A DNA stretch of 64,000 bases from Rubrobacter marinus (lineage in GTDB: Bacteria; Actinomycetota; Rubrobacteria; Rubrobacterales; Rubrobacteraceae), in NCBI RefSeq assembly GCF_011492965.1, contig NZ_CP045121.1:1612001-1676000 (forward strand), written 5' to 3'. This document shows positions 19,568 to 28,335 of the stretch, piece after piece. A program made the translations under genes and the position numbers. How positions within the stretch are numbered: position 1 is the first letter of the stretch; each line of letters opens with the position of its first letter. The notes beneath the pieces are model-generated. The model was not told the DNA's origin. It saw only the letters and a program-made list of their open reading frames with translations, and searched no databases.

Positions 19568-20812
19568 TTGAAGAAACTCAAGATGGGGATGGTCGGCGGC
19601 GGTTCCGGGGCGTTTATAGGGGCGGTTCACCGGGCCGCCGCGGTCATGGACGGTCAGATAGAGGTCGCCGCGGGAGCCCTCTCGTCGACGGAGGAGAAGT
19701 CACTCGCCTCCGGGCGCGAGCTGGGCCTGCCGGAAGGCCGCGTCTACGGCAGTTGGACCCGGATGCTGGAGGGAGAGCTCGCGCTGCCCGAAGAGGACCG
19801 CGTCGACTTCGTGAGCGTCGTCACCCCGAACCACGTGCACTTCCCCGTGGCCCACGCCTTCGTCAAGGCGGGCTTCAACGTCGTCCTGGACAAGCCGATG
19901 GTCCACACCACGGAGCAGGCCGAGGAGCTCGTAGACGCGGTCGAGAAGGCCGGCGTCGTCTTCGCGGTCACGTACCAGTACACCGGCTACCCTATGGTCA
20001 AGCAGGCGCGGCACATGGTGCGCGAGGGGCACCTCGGCGAGATCCGCAAGGTCATCGTCGAGTACAACCAGGGCTGGCTCGCCAGGAACGTCGAGGAGAC
20101 GGGCGCCAAGCAGGCGGAGTGGCGCACCGACCCCGGGAGGTCCGGCATCGCCGGCGCCATCGGCGACATAGGTTCGCACGCCGAGAACCTGGCCGCCACG
20201 ATCACGGGACTAGAAATATCCGAACTCTGCGCCGACTTGACCTCCTTCGTGCCGGGGCGGCGCCTCGACGACGACGGCAACCTCCTCCTGCGCTACGAGG
20301 GCGGCGCCAAGGGCGTCCTGATCGCATCCCAGATCTCCGCCGGCGAGGAGAACGACCTCAGGATAAGGGTCTACGGGAGCGAGGGCGGCCTCGAGTGGCG
20401 CCAGGAGGAGCCGAACCGCCTCCTGTTCAAGCCCGACGGGGCCCCCGAACAGGTCCTCAAAAGGGGAAACGACTACCTCTGCGAGGACGCAAAGAACGCC
20501 ACGAGGGTCCCTCCAGGTCACCCCGAGGCGTTTATTGAGGCCTTCGCCAACGTCTACTCGAGCGTCGCCGCAACGATTCGGGTTGCGAGGGGCGAGCAGC
20601 CCGGCGACGGGATGGCCCACGATTTCCCGACCGTCCACGACGGAGCCAGGGGTGTACGTTTTATCGAGAAGGTCGTCGAGAGCCACCTCAGCGACGAAAA
20701 GTGGACGGATGCTCGCGAGCATCCCGCTACCGACGGTCCTGCAAAGGTGGGCAAGGACGCCCTGGAGGGCCGAAACCTGTCACGGGACCCCGGCCGATCA
20801 TTCGACCACTGA
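19568..20812 (+). CDS. Gfo/Idh/MocA-family oxidoreductase
   Basis: NAD(P)-dependent sugar or inositol dehydrogenase, 414 residues. The Rossmann start [15 protein letters not shown], the VVTPNHVHF turn, [12 protein letters not shown] (family EKP motif) and [10 protein letters not shown] (probable catalytic His) are present. TTG at 19568 follows the isomerase stop directly. With the GMC dehydrogenase, two TIM-barrel isomerases and the importer this supports catabolism through an oxidised (keto) sugar. Members of this family also act as glycoside 3-oxidoreductases. Confidence 0.9.
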   Translation: MKKLKMGMVGGGSGAFIGAVHRAAAVMDGQIEVAAGALSSTEEKSLASGRELGLPEGRVYGSWTRMLEGELALPEEDRVDFVSVVTPNHVHFPVAHAFVKAGFNVVLDKPMVHTTEQAEELVDAVEKAGVVFAVTYQYTGYPMVKQARHMVREGHLGEIRKVIVEYNQGWLARNVEETGAKQAEWRTDPGRSGIAGAIGDIGSHAENLAATITGLEISELCADLTSFVPGRRLDDDGNLLLRYEGGAKGVLIASQISAGEENDLRIRVYGSEGGLEWRQEEPNRLLFKPDGAPEQVLKRGNDYLCEDAKNATRVPPGHPEAFIEAFANVYSSVAATIRVARGEQPGDGMAHDFPTVHDGARGVRFIEKVVESHLSDEKWTDAREHPATDGPAKVGKDALEGRNLSRDPGRSFDH

Positions 20813-21279
20813 ACCCAACGCTTTCGAAGGATCCGCGGGTTGGCGCGGGGAGGGCGCTTCTTGCTTACCTCATAGCAGGTGCTCTCATTCTTCCCGTCGG
20901 CGGCTCCTGCGTAGCGCGGTGCCGGCTCTCAGGGCCGCTGTCCGGGCCTTCTTCTACCACCAGTGCCTCTCCTCCATCTCCGGTTTGGCATATGACGCTC
21001 TCGATGATGGCCGGGGAGCGTCGTCTTTGGGCACCGTAGCTCGAGCGGCGAGGGCGTATAGCAGCGGTAGTTTGAGGGGGAGGCGGCGGAGAGGGAGGAA
21101 AAGCAGAGACGGTTCGCTGCGCGCGGAAACAGTAGCTCCTTGCCGCGGAGCTCTTTCCCAACGTCGAGGTTCGGTCCCGGCATCTCCTCGCCCCCTTCTG
21201 CTCAAAGGACCCCGCCCGGACGCTACCCGGCGCATCGTCGCGCGGTGAAGGGCGGCGTGGAGGTTGGGTAGGCGGTCGT
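20813..21279. other. Gene-free stretch, nothing recognised
   Basis: About 470 bases between two convergent genes. Frames on both strands are low-complexity, Arg/Pro/Ser-rich shadows without ribosome sites. No RNA gene or clear hairpin with T-tract was recognised. It may be a remnant of a lost gene but no protein motif survives. Confidence 0.4.
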
Positions 21280-22419
21280 CTACCTCCGTGCGGACCACCG
21301 GCGGTCGAGCAGCGCGCCGACAAGCACCACGGCCAGAAGACGCATGGTCTGGACCGCCACGACGAGCGAGGCGTCCGCGCCGCTCCCCACGGCCATGACC
21401 GCGATCGAGTCTATCCCTCCGGGGGTGGTTGCGAGAAAGGCCGTAAGGTAGTCGGTGTTCGTGAGGGCGGAGAACACCCACCCCATACCGGCGGACGCGA
21501 GCATGAGCGAGAGCGTCGAGGCGAGTAGGGAGGGCAGCAGGCCACCCGCCCTTCGCAGGGAGGTCCGGTCGAAGAGCAGTCCCACGTGAATGCCTATGAG
21601 GGCGTAGGCAAGCGGTGGTACGCCGGCGGGTAACGCAAGGTCCAGAATCCGTGCTTCCTGCAGCGCGACTCCGAGCAGGAGCGGTCCCAACAGCCCGCCG
21701 GCGGGGAGTGCTAGCCGGGCCCCGACCCAACCCCCGACCACCGCAACCAGCGCCGCGACGGCGTACGCCGCCCAGAGGTTCTGGATCAGGGGATCCACGC
21801 CCTGCTTCTCAAGCCCTGCGAAGCCGGCGGTCACCGGCGCCGGTGCTCCGAGGCGGGCGACGATCGCAGCCGAGGCGACGACGAGGACGACGCGTCCGTA
21901 CTGCATCAGCGCGACCAGACGCGGATCGGCGCCCAAGGGCTCGCCCAGCAACGACATCGCGGACGCGGCGCCGGGCAACGTCCCCAGCGCCGCCGTCCTC
22001 CCGTCCAGGGGCGCGAACCGGGCGAGCACGACGGAGGCACCCAAGCTCAACAGCACGGTGCTCCCTACCGCGAGACCGACCGCGAACCACTCCCTGGCGA
22101 CGAGCGGCAGGACCGCAGGCTGGAAGGTCGAGGCGATCACGATGCCGACGACGGCCTGGGAGGCCCGCCGTGTCCAGCCCGGTATCCGGGGTCGTGCCTC
22201 CGGTCGGGCGAGCGCGAGTAGGATCGCGACGAGCATGGGCCCGACCAGCCAGGCGGCGGGAACGCTCAGGCCCTGCGCCACCAGACCCGCGCCGGCCGCA
22301 CCGACAGCGAGGGGCAGCAACCTCAACGCTCTGGCGCGTCCCGATTGCCTCGCAGCGGACGTTCTTCGGCCGTTCCCGGGCCTCAACGAATCGCCTCGTC
22401 GATGTCCGGGCCGCTCCAT
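21280..22419 (-). CDS. AbrB-family integral membrane protein (possible transporter/regulator)
   Basis: Very hydrophobic protein of 379 residues with about ten membrane segments in two similar halves, the arrangement of the AbrB/putative ammonia monooxygenase family. Repeated motifs such as VPAAWLVGPMLVAILLAL in half 1 and LPAGGLLGPLLLGVAL in half 2 support internal duplication. The substrate of these proteins is not settled. The N-terminal 30 residues are Arg-rich and poorly hydrophobic, so the true start could lie further in, before LRLLPLAVGAAG. It stands alone with no clear partner. Confidence 0.8.
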   Translation of the reverse strand: MERPGHRRGDSLRPGNGRRTSAARQSGRARALRLLPLAVGAAGAGLVAQGLSVPAAWLVGPMLVAILLALARPEARPRIPGWTRRASQAVVGIVIASTFQPAVLPLVAREWFAVGLAVGSTVLLSLGASVVLARFAPLDGRTAALGTLPGAASAMSLLGEPLGADPRLVALMQYGRVVLVVASAAIVARLGAPAPVTAGFAGLEKQGVDPLIQNLWAAYAVAALVAVVGGWVGARLALPAGGLLGPLLLGVALQEARILDLALPAGVPPLAYALIGIHVGLLFDRTSLRRAGGLLPSLLASTLSLMLASAGMGWVFSALTNTDYLTAFLATTPGGIDSIAVMAVGSGADASLVVAVQTMRLLAVVLVGALLDRRWSARR

Positions 22420-22734
22420 CGGCGTCCGACTTTCCTCAGGGTGCGTCGCTCTCGTCCCACCTAGCCCTCGAGACCATCGGCGAAGCCGGAGTGTTCGCGT
22501 CCCGGTGTCTCCGCCTCTAACTCCGCTGCTGGGGCTGCACCTACGAGCGAGATCCGCGAGGCGACGGAGAAGAGCACGGGGTCAGGGCGAGGCGGGCGAG
22601 GTCGCCGAGTGAGCTTTCGAGTTACGGGAGGCGTAGGCGGCGCGATGGGCCGCCTACGCTCGTGAGCGCGGCTTCGAAGCCCGCGGTCACCCTGCTTGAT
22701 TCTCCGCCCGGGTATGCGTGCTTCCTTCTACGCT
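22420..22734. other. Intergenic region holding one hairpin
   Basis: About 315 bases between the AbrB-type and MFS genes, both leftward. Apart from the terminator-like hairpin at 22631-22659 no gene or RNA was recognised. The part nearest 22420 should contain the promoter of the AbrB-type gene, but no convincing -35/-10 pair was seen. Confidence 0.4.
22631..22659 (-). terminator. Hairpin downstream of the MFS transporter gene
   Basis: GCGTAGGCGGC and GCCGCCTACGC form a perfect 11-bp stem with a 7-base loop, 76 bases beyond the MFS stop in the leftward direction. No T-tract. It probably ends the iclR-pyrK-pyrD-MFS transcript. Confidence 0.55.
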
Positions 22735-24009
22735 CTAATTCAGCGCGGCGCCGCGGCGCTCGGGGATCAGGGTCGCGGTGGCTATGATGGCGATCACGTA
22801 GATGCTCGCGAGCATGGCTATCACGAGCGAGAACCCGTAGACGACCGCGAGCGCCCCGATCACGAGCGGTCCGAAGCCGCCGACAGCCCGGCCTATGTTG
22901 AACAGCACGTTCTGCGCGGTGGAGCGGGCCTCGGTCGGGTAGAGCTCGGCCATTATCGCCCCGTACCCGCCGAGCATCCCGTTGACGAAGAAGCCCATTA
23001 TGGCCCCTCCGATCAGGAGGGCGAACGGCGCGTCGAGCTGGCTGTAGGCGAGCACCGAGAGGGCGGCGCCCGTCTGGAAGGCCCAGAACAGGGGGCGGCG
23101 CCCGAAGCGGTCGGCCAGAACGCCGAACACCATGATGCCGACTATCATGCCGACGACGGTGACTGCGGTCCAGGCCCCCGTCTGGGTCAGGCCGTAACCG
23201 AACTCGCTGGACAGGTAGGTCGGCAGCCAGATGATGAGGCCGTAGTAGCCGAAGTTCTGCACCGACGTAAGGATGGCGATCCCGACGCTCGTCTTGGTGG
23301 TGGCTCTGTCCTTGAAGAGCAGCCACAGCGGGAAGCTTCGTCGCGTCTTGTTCTTGTTCTCCTCGAAGAGGGCGGGCTCGTGCACCCCGCGCCGGACGTA
23401 GAAGGCGAAGAGTGCGGGCGCGATGCCGACGAGGAAGAGGCCGCGCCATCCGATGAGGGGGATGAGGATCGCCGACACTATGGCCGCCAGGAAGACGCCG
23501 GTCTGCCAGCCGACGGCCACCAGCGATGTCGCGCGCGCCCTGAACTTGGCGGGCCACGCTTCCGCGGCGAGCGTCATCCCGATGCCGAACTCCCCACCCA
23601 ACCCCAGGCCGGCTATGAAACGGAAGACCGCTATCTGCCAGTACTCCTGGCTGATGGCGGTCAACCCCGTGAACACGGCGAAGATAAGGATCGTAAGGGC
23701 GAGAAGCTTCACCCGGCCGAAGTAGTCGCTGAGGACGCCGAAGACGACGCCTCCGAAGACCGCGCCTATCAGCGTCAGCGTGGCGAGCGAGCCCGCCTCC
23801 GCGCCCGTGAGGCCCAGCGACGCCGTGATCGCGCTCAGCGCGAAGGCCAGGATCAGGAAGTCGAAGCCGTCCATCGCGTAGCCGACGGCCGAGGCCCAAA
23901 GAGCCTTCCAGGCGTAGCGGTCCGGCTTGACGTCCCCCGTCTCGGTCGCGAGCGACGCGCTTCGGCCCGCGCCGGCTCCGACGTTGCCGCGCGTCTCGGA
24001 ACTATCCAT
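22735..24009 (-). CDS. MFS transporter (sugar/organic acid:proton symporter type)
   Basis: Twelve-segment major facilitator of 424 residues. The loop 2-3 motif GVLSDYFGRVKLL and its repeat GVLADRFGRRPLF, the segment YAMDGFDFLIL and GLGLGGEFGIGMTLAAE place it with organic-acid and sialic-acid type symporters. GAGGAGGATACG precedes the ATG. It is the last gene of the leftward unit headed by iclR, so it most likely imports the compound handled by the PyrD/PyrK-like and amidohydrolase enzymes. The substrate is inferred only from context. Confidence 0.9.
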   Translation of the reverse strand: MDSSETRGNVGAGAGRSASLATETGDVKPDRYAWKALWASAVGYAMDGFDFLILAFALSAITASLGLTGAEAGSLATLTLIGAVFGGVVFGVLSDYFGRVKLLALTILIFAVFTGLTAISQEYWQIAVFRFIAGLGLGGEFGIGMTLAAEAWPAKFRARATSLVAVGWQTGVFLAAIVSAILIPLIGWRGLFLVGIAPALFAFYVRRGVHEPALFEENKNKTRRSFPLWLLFKDRATTKTSVGIAILTSVQNFGYYGLIIWLPTYLSSEFGYGLTQTGAWTAVTVVGMIVGIMVFGVLADRFGRRPLFWAFQTGAALSVLAYSQLDAPFALLIGGAIMGFFVNGMLGGYGAIMAELYPTEARSTAQNVLFNIGRAVGGFGPLVIGALAVVYGFSLVIAMLASIYVIAIIATATLIPERRGAALN

Positions 24010-24072
24010 CGTATCCTCCTCTCCCGCCGGCGAGGACCCGTGCCCTCGCCCACGAAGCTATCCCGTCCCCGA

Positions 24073-24188
24073 CTACCTGCGCTTGGACCTGGCTACGAGC
24101 CCGCCGCCCTCGGACGAGAACCCGAACCGTCCGGACGTCCGTTCGCGGACGCGGTCGGCGGCCGATCTCGATGCGGTCGTTCTGCCAT
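24073..24188 (-). CDS. Possible small basic protein (about 38 residues) with a very strong ribosome site
   Basis: An ATG at 24188 is preceded by AAGAAGGAGGTGA, an almost full match to the anti-Shine-Dalgarno sequence. As written the frame stops after 31 residues at 24093. If one G/C base is missing near 24163, as in many genes of this window, it continues as a basic Ser/Gly/Arg-rich peptide ending GLVARSKRR at 24073. It lies between the pyrD-like and MFS genes in the same direction. No family recognised; it might be a leader peptide or a real small protein. Confidence 0.35.
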
Positions 24189-24266
24189 AATCCTCACCTC
24201 CTTCTTCGCGCTCCGTGAAGGTCCTCGTCGCGGCGACCCCCGAAACGGCGGCTCTCCGAGCGGATC

Positions 24267-25199
24267 CTAGGAGCCAACCGTAAGCCGGCCCTTGTGACAC
24301 CACCCCACCAACTCGCCGACCGAGTGGAGGCCATCTTGCGCCAGGTGCTCCTCGATCCCCGCGATGATCCGCGCGAGGGACCTCGGCTCCCTGAACGTGG
24401 CGGTTCCCACCTGCACGGCCCGCGCCCCGGCCAGCAGAAACTGCAGGGCGTCTTCGGCCGTCGCTATACCGCCGACGCCCACGATCGGGATGTCCACCTC
24501 CTGGTAGCACTCCCAGACCATGCTCAGGGCTATGGGTTTTATGGCCGGCCCGGAGAGACCGCCGCTGCGGTTGCCCAGCAGCGCCTGCCTGGTTTCGACA
24601 TCCACGGCCATGCCCTTGACGGTGTTGATCAGGCACAGGGCGTCCGCCCCAACCTCCTCCACGGCCCTCGCTATCTCCGCGATGTCGGTGACGTTCGGCG
24701 AGAGCTTCGCGACGATCGGCAACCGGGTGGCCCCGCGCGCGGCGGCGACCATCTCCGCGCTGAGCCGCGCCGACTGCGCGGTGATCGTCCCGTGAGCCAG
24801 GTTGGGGCAGGACAGGTTCAACTCCACGGCGTCGACCCTGGGCTGTTCGCTCAGCCGCGCCAGCATGCTCTCGCACTCTCGCGGCGAGTAGGCCTGCACG
24901 CTGACGATCACCGGCGGGTCGAGCGCGTGGTACTGCGGCAGCACCTCCTCCAGAAATTCCTCGATGCCGACGGAAGGGATGCCGATCGCGTTGAGCATCC
25001 CCGAGGGCGTCTCGGCGACGCGGATCGGCGGGTTGCCGGCCTGCGGTCTCAACGTTACGCTCTTCGTCACGACCGCGCCGAACGAATCCGCGCTCACCTG
25101 CTCCGGGTCGCGGCCGAACCAATCGTACGTCCCGGACGCCGGCATAACGGGGTTCTTGAGCCTGAGCGGTCCTACGTCGGTCGCGAGCTCCGCTTTCAC
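24267..25199 (-). CDS. pyrD: Dihydroorotate dehydrogenase, class 1B catalytic subunit (PyrD-like)
   Basis: FMN TIM-barrel protein of 310 residues. KNPVMPASGTYDW, VELNLSCPNLAHG (Cys of SCPN is the class 1 base), KLSPNVTDI, INTVKGMAVD and VGVGGIATAEDALQF are the flavin and substrate segments of class 1B enzymes. The PyrK-type partner is encoded directly before it. The surroundings are catabolic and controlled by IclR, not a pyr operon, so the physiological direction may be reduction of orotate or oxidation/reduction of a related ring. Biosynthetic use cannot be excluded. Confidence 0.9.
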   Translation of the reverse strand: MKAELATDVGPLRLKNPVMPASGTYDWFGRDPEQVSADSFGAVVTKSVTLRPQAGNPPIRVAETPSGMLNAIGIPSVGIEEFLEEVLPQYHALDPPVIVSVQAYSPRECESMLARLSEQPRVDAVELNLSCPNLAHGTITAQSARLSAEMVAAARGATRLPIVAKLSPNVTDIAEIARAVEEVGADALCLINTVKGMAVDVETRQALLGNRSGGLSGPAIKPIALSMVWECYQEVDIPIVGVGGIATAEDALQFLLAGARAVQVGTATFREPRSLARIIAGIEEHLAQDGLHSVGELVGWCHKGRLTVGS

Positions 25200-25217
25200 G
25201 AGGTGCCGTAACCTCCT

Positions 25218-26051
25218 CTACTCCGGTGGCCCATGGACGGGATCGGAGAGCTCCACTTCCCGAGTGGGGAAGACCGGGCCCTCGACGCAAACGAGCTTGT
25301 ACCCGTCCCCGTTGCGAAGCCGGGCCGGACACCCCTTGCAGTAGCCGACGCCGCACCCCATCTTGGACTCGAGGAAGACGTACGAAGGGAACCCGTGGGA
25401 GACGCCGAGGGCTTCCGCCGCCCGGGTGAGCCGCCACGACCCGCACCCGTAGACCGCGTCCACGCGGTATCCCTCGCACTCTCTCGCCAGGGCGTCCGTC
25501 ACCAACGCTTCGTCCCCGTCCTCGTCGTCCACCCTGACGCGAACCGGACCGAGCGCGGCGAACCGGTCGTGGCCGAAGACGTAGTCGCGGGTGCGCGCCG
25601 AGAGGTACGCGCGGACCTCGCCGCCCTTCGCGACGATGTGCTCCGCCAGCGGAAGGAGCGGCGTGATGCCCACGCCCCGGCCCACGAGCGCGACGCGCCG
25701 CCCCTCGAAGTCCTCGACGACGGGCCGCCCGAGCGGTCCCGTGACGCGGGCGATCTCTCCGGGATGGGTCCTGGCTATGGCTCGCGTGCCCGGGCCCTTG
25801 ATCCGGTAGAAGATCTCCATCCGACCGGAGGCGACGTCGTAGGAGAGCGGCGCCATGGCCCGGGGCAGAAACGGCTCGCCCTCCCAGGTCCGCAACATCA
25901 CGAAGTGACCGGGGCGCGCCGCCGCGACCACGCCGGGGGCCTCGATCACCACGCGCCCGATGTCGCCGTTCTCGGGGCCCACGACCCCGTTCTCCACTAC
26001 GACGCCGTCCTCTATCTTCCAGTCCGTGTTGACGGGTGTCTCCGCCACCAA
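25218..26051 (-). CDS. pyrK: Dihydroorotate dehydrogenase electron-transfer subunit (PyrK-like, FAD/2Fe-2S)
   Basis: Ferredoxin-reductase-like protein of 277 residues. A flavin domain with RAMAPLSYD, an NAD-binding part with ALVGRGVGITPLLPLAEH, and a C-terminal cluster motif GCGVGYCKGCPARL plus a fourth Cys in LVCVEGPVF match the [2Fe-2S] site of PyrK. It lets the PyrD partner use NAD(H). It begins four bases after the iclR stop and ends 18 bases before pyrD, so the three are co-transcribed. Confidence 0.9.
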   Translation of the reverse strand: MVAETPVNTDWKIEDGVVVENGVVGPENGDIGRVVIEAPGVVAAARPGHFVMLRTWEGEPFLPRAMAPLSYDVASGRMEIFYRIKGPGTRAIARTHPGEIARVTGPLGRPVVEDFEGRRVALVGRGVGITPLLPLAEHIVAKGGEVRAYLSARTRDYVFGHDRFAALGPVRVRVDDEDGDEALVTDALARECEGYRVDAVYGCGSWRLTRAAEALGVSHGFPSYVFLESKMGCGVGYCKGCPARLRNGDGYKLVCVEGPVFPTREVELSDPVHGPPE

Positions 26052-26055
26052 CCGC

Positions 26056-26823
26056 TCATCCCCTCCGCAGCGTCGCTGCCCCGACCGTGGCCGAGGCCTC
26101 GTCGACGACCACCCGCAGCGTCTTTACCGTCTCGTCCCACCCCTCGAGCAGCCCGGGCGTCGGGGCCACCACGGTCAAGCTGGCGACGGGCCGGGATCTC
26201 GCGTTGAAGACCGCCGCCCCGACGGCGCTGACGCCCACCTCCAGCTCCTCCATGCACGTCGCGTAGCCCCGGCGCCGCGTCTCCGCGAGCTCGTCCAGGT
26301 AGGACGCCACCGTGACCGTCTCGACGAGGGTCCGCGGATCCTCGGCCACCGCCCGCTTCACGAGGGGGCGCACCGATTCCTCGGGCTCGTAGGCCAAGAT
26401 CGCCCTCGCGCCGGCGGCGGAGAGCACGGGGATGCGGCTCCCGAGCTGCACGTAGAACTGCGCTTTCCTCTCCGGCCGCTCGACCGCCACGCAAACGAGC
26501 TCCCCGTGGTCCAGGACCGTCATGTACGAGAAAAACTGGGTCTCCCGGCTCAGCTGCCGGACGAACCCCCGCAACGGCGCCAGCGAGGTGGGGCCCTCCA
26601 GGTACTTGCCCGCCCAGAAAGCGGCCCGAGGCCCGAGCCTCCACCGCTTCGAGTCTTCCTCCTGGACGACCAGCGCGTACTCCTGTAGTCCCTCCAGGAT
26701 GCGGTGCGCCGTGCTCTTGGCCAGGCCGGTCGCGAGGCAGAGCTCGGTTATCGACGCCCCCGCCTCGTGCGCATCGCTTATCGCGTCCAGCAAAGCGACC
26801 TGTCTCTGGATCCCCTGCATCAA
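26056..26823 (-). CDS. IclR-family transcriptional regulator
   Basis: Regulator of 255 residues: winged helix about residues 5-65 (ASITELCLATGLAKSTAHRIL), then an effector domain with LSAAGARAILAY and EELEVGVSAVGAAVFN typical of IclR. The start may be TTG at 26823 or ATG at 26820. It heads the leftward operon and faces the dihydroorotase-like gene across about 105 bases that contain two inverted repeats, so it probably controls both directions. Confidence 0.92.
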   Translation of the reverse strand: MMQGIQRQVALLDAISDAHEAGASITELCLATGLAKSTAHRILEGLQEYALVVQEEDSKRWRLGPRAAFWAGKYLEGPTSLAPLRGFVRQLSRETQFFSYMTVLDHGELVCVAVERPERKAQFYVQLGSRIPVLSAAGARAILAYEPEESVRPLVKRAVAEDPRTLVETVTVASYLDELAETRRRGYATCMEELEVGVSAVGAAVFNARSRPVASLTVVAPTPGLLEGWDETVKTLRVVVDEASATVGAATLRRG

Positions 26824-26829
26824 TCCCCC

Positions 26830-26861
26830 ACTCGAACTTCGAGTTCCGTTCAGTAGAACTC
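26830..26861. promoter_or_regulatory. Overlapping inverted repeats, probable IclR operator of a divergon
   Basis: ACTCGAA-C-TTCGAGT (26830-26844) is a perfect 7+1+7 palindrome. GAGTTC (26841-26846) and GAACTC (26856-26861) form a second perfect repeat sharing four bases with it. Both lie between the divergent iclR and dihydroorotase-like genes; TATGTT at 26873 could be a rightward -10 box. Position and GTTC/GAAC half-sites suit an IclR-family site. Confidence 0.6.
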
Positions 26862-26927
26862 GGTTCCGTTACTATGTTACACTGGTCCCCAAACCGTTGG
26901 CAACTCGCGGAGGATTTGGGGGCGCTT

Positions 26928-28335
26928 TTGAGGCTTACGGTAAGGAACGGCACCGTGGTGACGCCGCAGGGGAGTTACTCGGCGGACGTCGAGTGCGAGG
27001 ACGGGCGCATAACGGCGCTCGTGGCGGCGGGTGAGTCTTCCGGGGCGGACGAGGAGATCGACGCGAGCGGGCTGCTGGTGTTCCCGGGCTTCATAGATCC
27101 GCACGTCCACTCGCGCGACCCGGGTCTCACGGAGAAGGAGGACTTTGCCCACTCGACGCGCGCTGCGGCCGCGGGGGGCGTAACGACCATCTTCGAGATG
27201 CCGAACGCGATACCGCCCGTGAGCGACGTCTCCGTCTTTCGGGAGCGCGCCGAGCAGCACGCCCGCGTGGCGTTCGTGGATTTCGGCTTGTGGGCCATCT
27301 CGCTCGGGAGGGAGAACCTCGGGGAGGTGGCCGCGCTCGTGGAGGAGGGGGCGGTCGGCGTCAAGCTGTTCTGGGGTACGCGCTGCATCGTCAGACCAAG
27401 CAGCTCGTCTACAACCTCGCCGACGAGCCGCCGGAGAACCTGATCCTCCCGCCCGGCAACGGGGACGTGCTCGATCTCTTCGAGGCCATCGCGAGGGCCG
27501 GGGGCTTCTGGCGGCCCACTGCGAGGACCGCGAGATCGTGGAGGCCTCCCAGCGGGCGCTGGGGAGGGGCATCGAGGACTACGACGACTTCCTGGCCAGC
27601 AGGCCCGACACGGCCGAGGCCGCCACGATAGCCCTCGGGCCGAGCTCGCGCGGGCGACGGGGTGCCGGTTCCACGTCGTGCACACCAGCTCTGCGCGCGG
27701 GATCCAGATCGTGCGGGAGGCACAGAGGCGGGGCGTCTCCATAACCGCCGAGACCTGCCCGCACTACCTGACGCTCACCGACGAGTCGTACCACTCGGTG
27801 GGGCCGTCCATGAAGATATACCCCCCATCCGGCGCGCCCACGACCGGGATGCGCTCTGGGAGGGGTATGGGACGGTACGGTAAGCTCCCTGGGCTCCGAC
27901 CACGCCCCGCACACGATAGAGCAGAAGCAGAAGGACCTGGCGACGCAGCCCGCCGGGGCGGTCGGGTGGAGACGATGGTGCCGGTGATGGTGAACGAGGT
28001 GCTGGAGGGGCGTATGTCCGCGGAGAAACTGGCGTGGGCGCTCTCCGAGGGGACGGCGCGCCTGTACGGGCTCTATCCGCGCAAGGGTTCCGTACGCCCC
28101 GGCGCGGACGCGGACCTGACGCTCGTGGATCCGGCGGGGAGACGGTCGTGCAGAACGAGCGGTTGCACTCCAAGCACCCGTTGAGCCCCTGGAACGGGCC
28201 CGGCTGCGCGGGGCGCTCAGGGCCTCCGTCCTCCGCGGGAGCGTCGTAATGAGGGACGGGGAGCCGGTCGGCGAACCGCGCGGCGAGCTCGTCCGGTCGT
28301 CGCGCGAACACGAGGCGGCAGTACCCCGTGGATAG
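26928..28335 (+). CDS. Dihydroorotase-like cyclic amidohydrolase, frame broken eight times
   Basis: Metal-dependent amidohydrolase, about 471 residues when repaired. Ligand motifs are all there: DPHVHSRDPG, the carbamylated Lys region GAVGVKLFWG, HCED, HVVHTSSARG and GSDHAPH. The Arg and Asp of HSRDPG favour dihydroorotase/allantoinase over dihydropyrimidinase. Eight single G/C losses (runs at 27373, 27500, 27637, 27821, 27869, 27964, 28136 and 28196) must be filled for one frame ending at 28335, overlapping the MmgE gene. TTG at 26928 (LRLTVRNGTVV) is the likely start. It would open the ring of dihydroorotate or a similar ureide. Confidence 0.82.

Noticed and set aside
22696..24270. Long plus-strand open frame opposite the MFS transporter gene (about 524 codons)
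   Set aside because: Its product is polar, Glu/Arg/His-rich low-complexity sequence typical of the antisense of a GC-rich gene; the minus strand encodes a full MFS protein with motifs and a ribosome site.
24267..26051. PyrD/PyrK as ordinary pyrimidine biosynthesis genes
   Set aside because: Not fully excluded, but no pyrB, carAB, pyrF or normal pyrE is near, the flanking genes are catabolic and an IclR regulator leads the unit.
26928..28335. Dihydroorotase-like gene as a true pseudogene
   Set aside because: Eight breaks would suggest decay, but every metal ligand and the codon quality between breaks are preserved, there is no in-frame stop without a frame break, and all breaks are single G/C losses.
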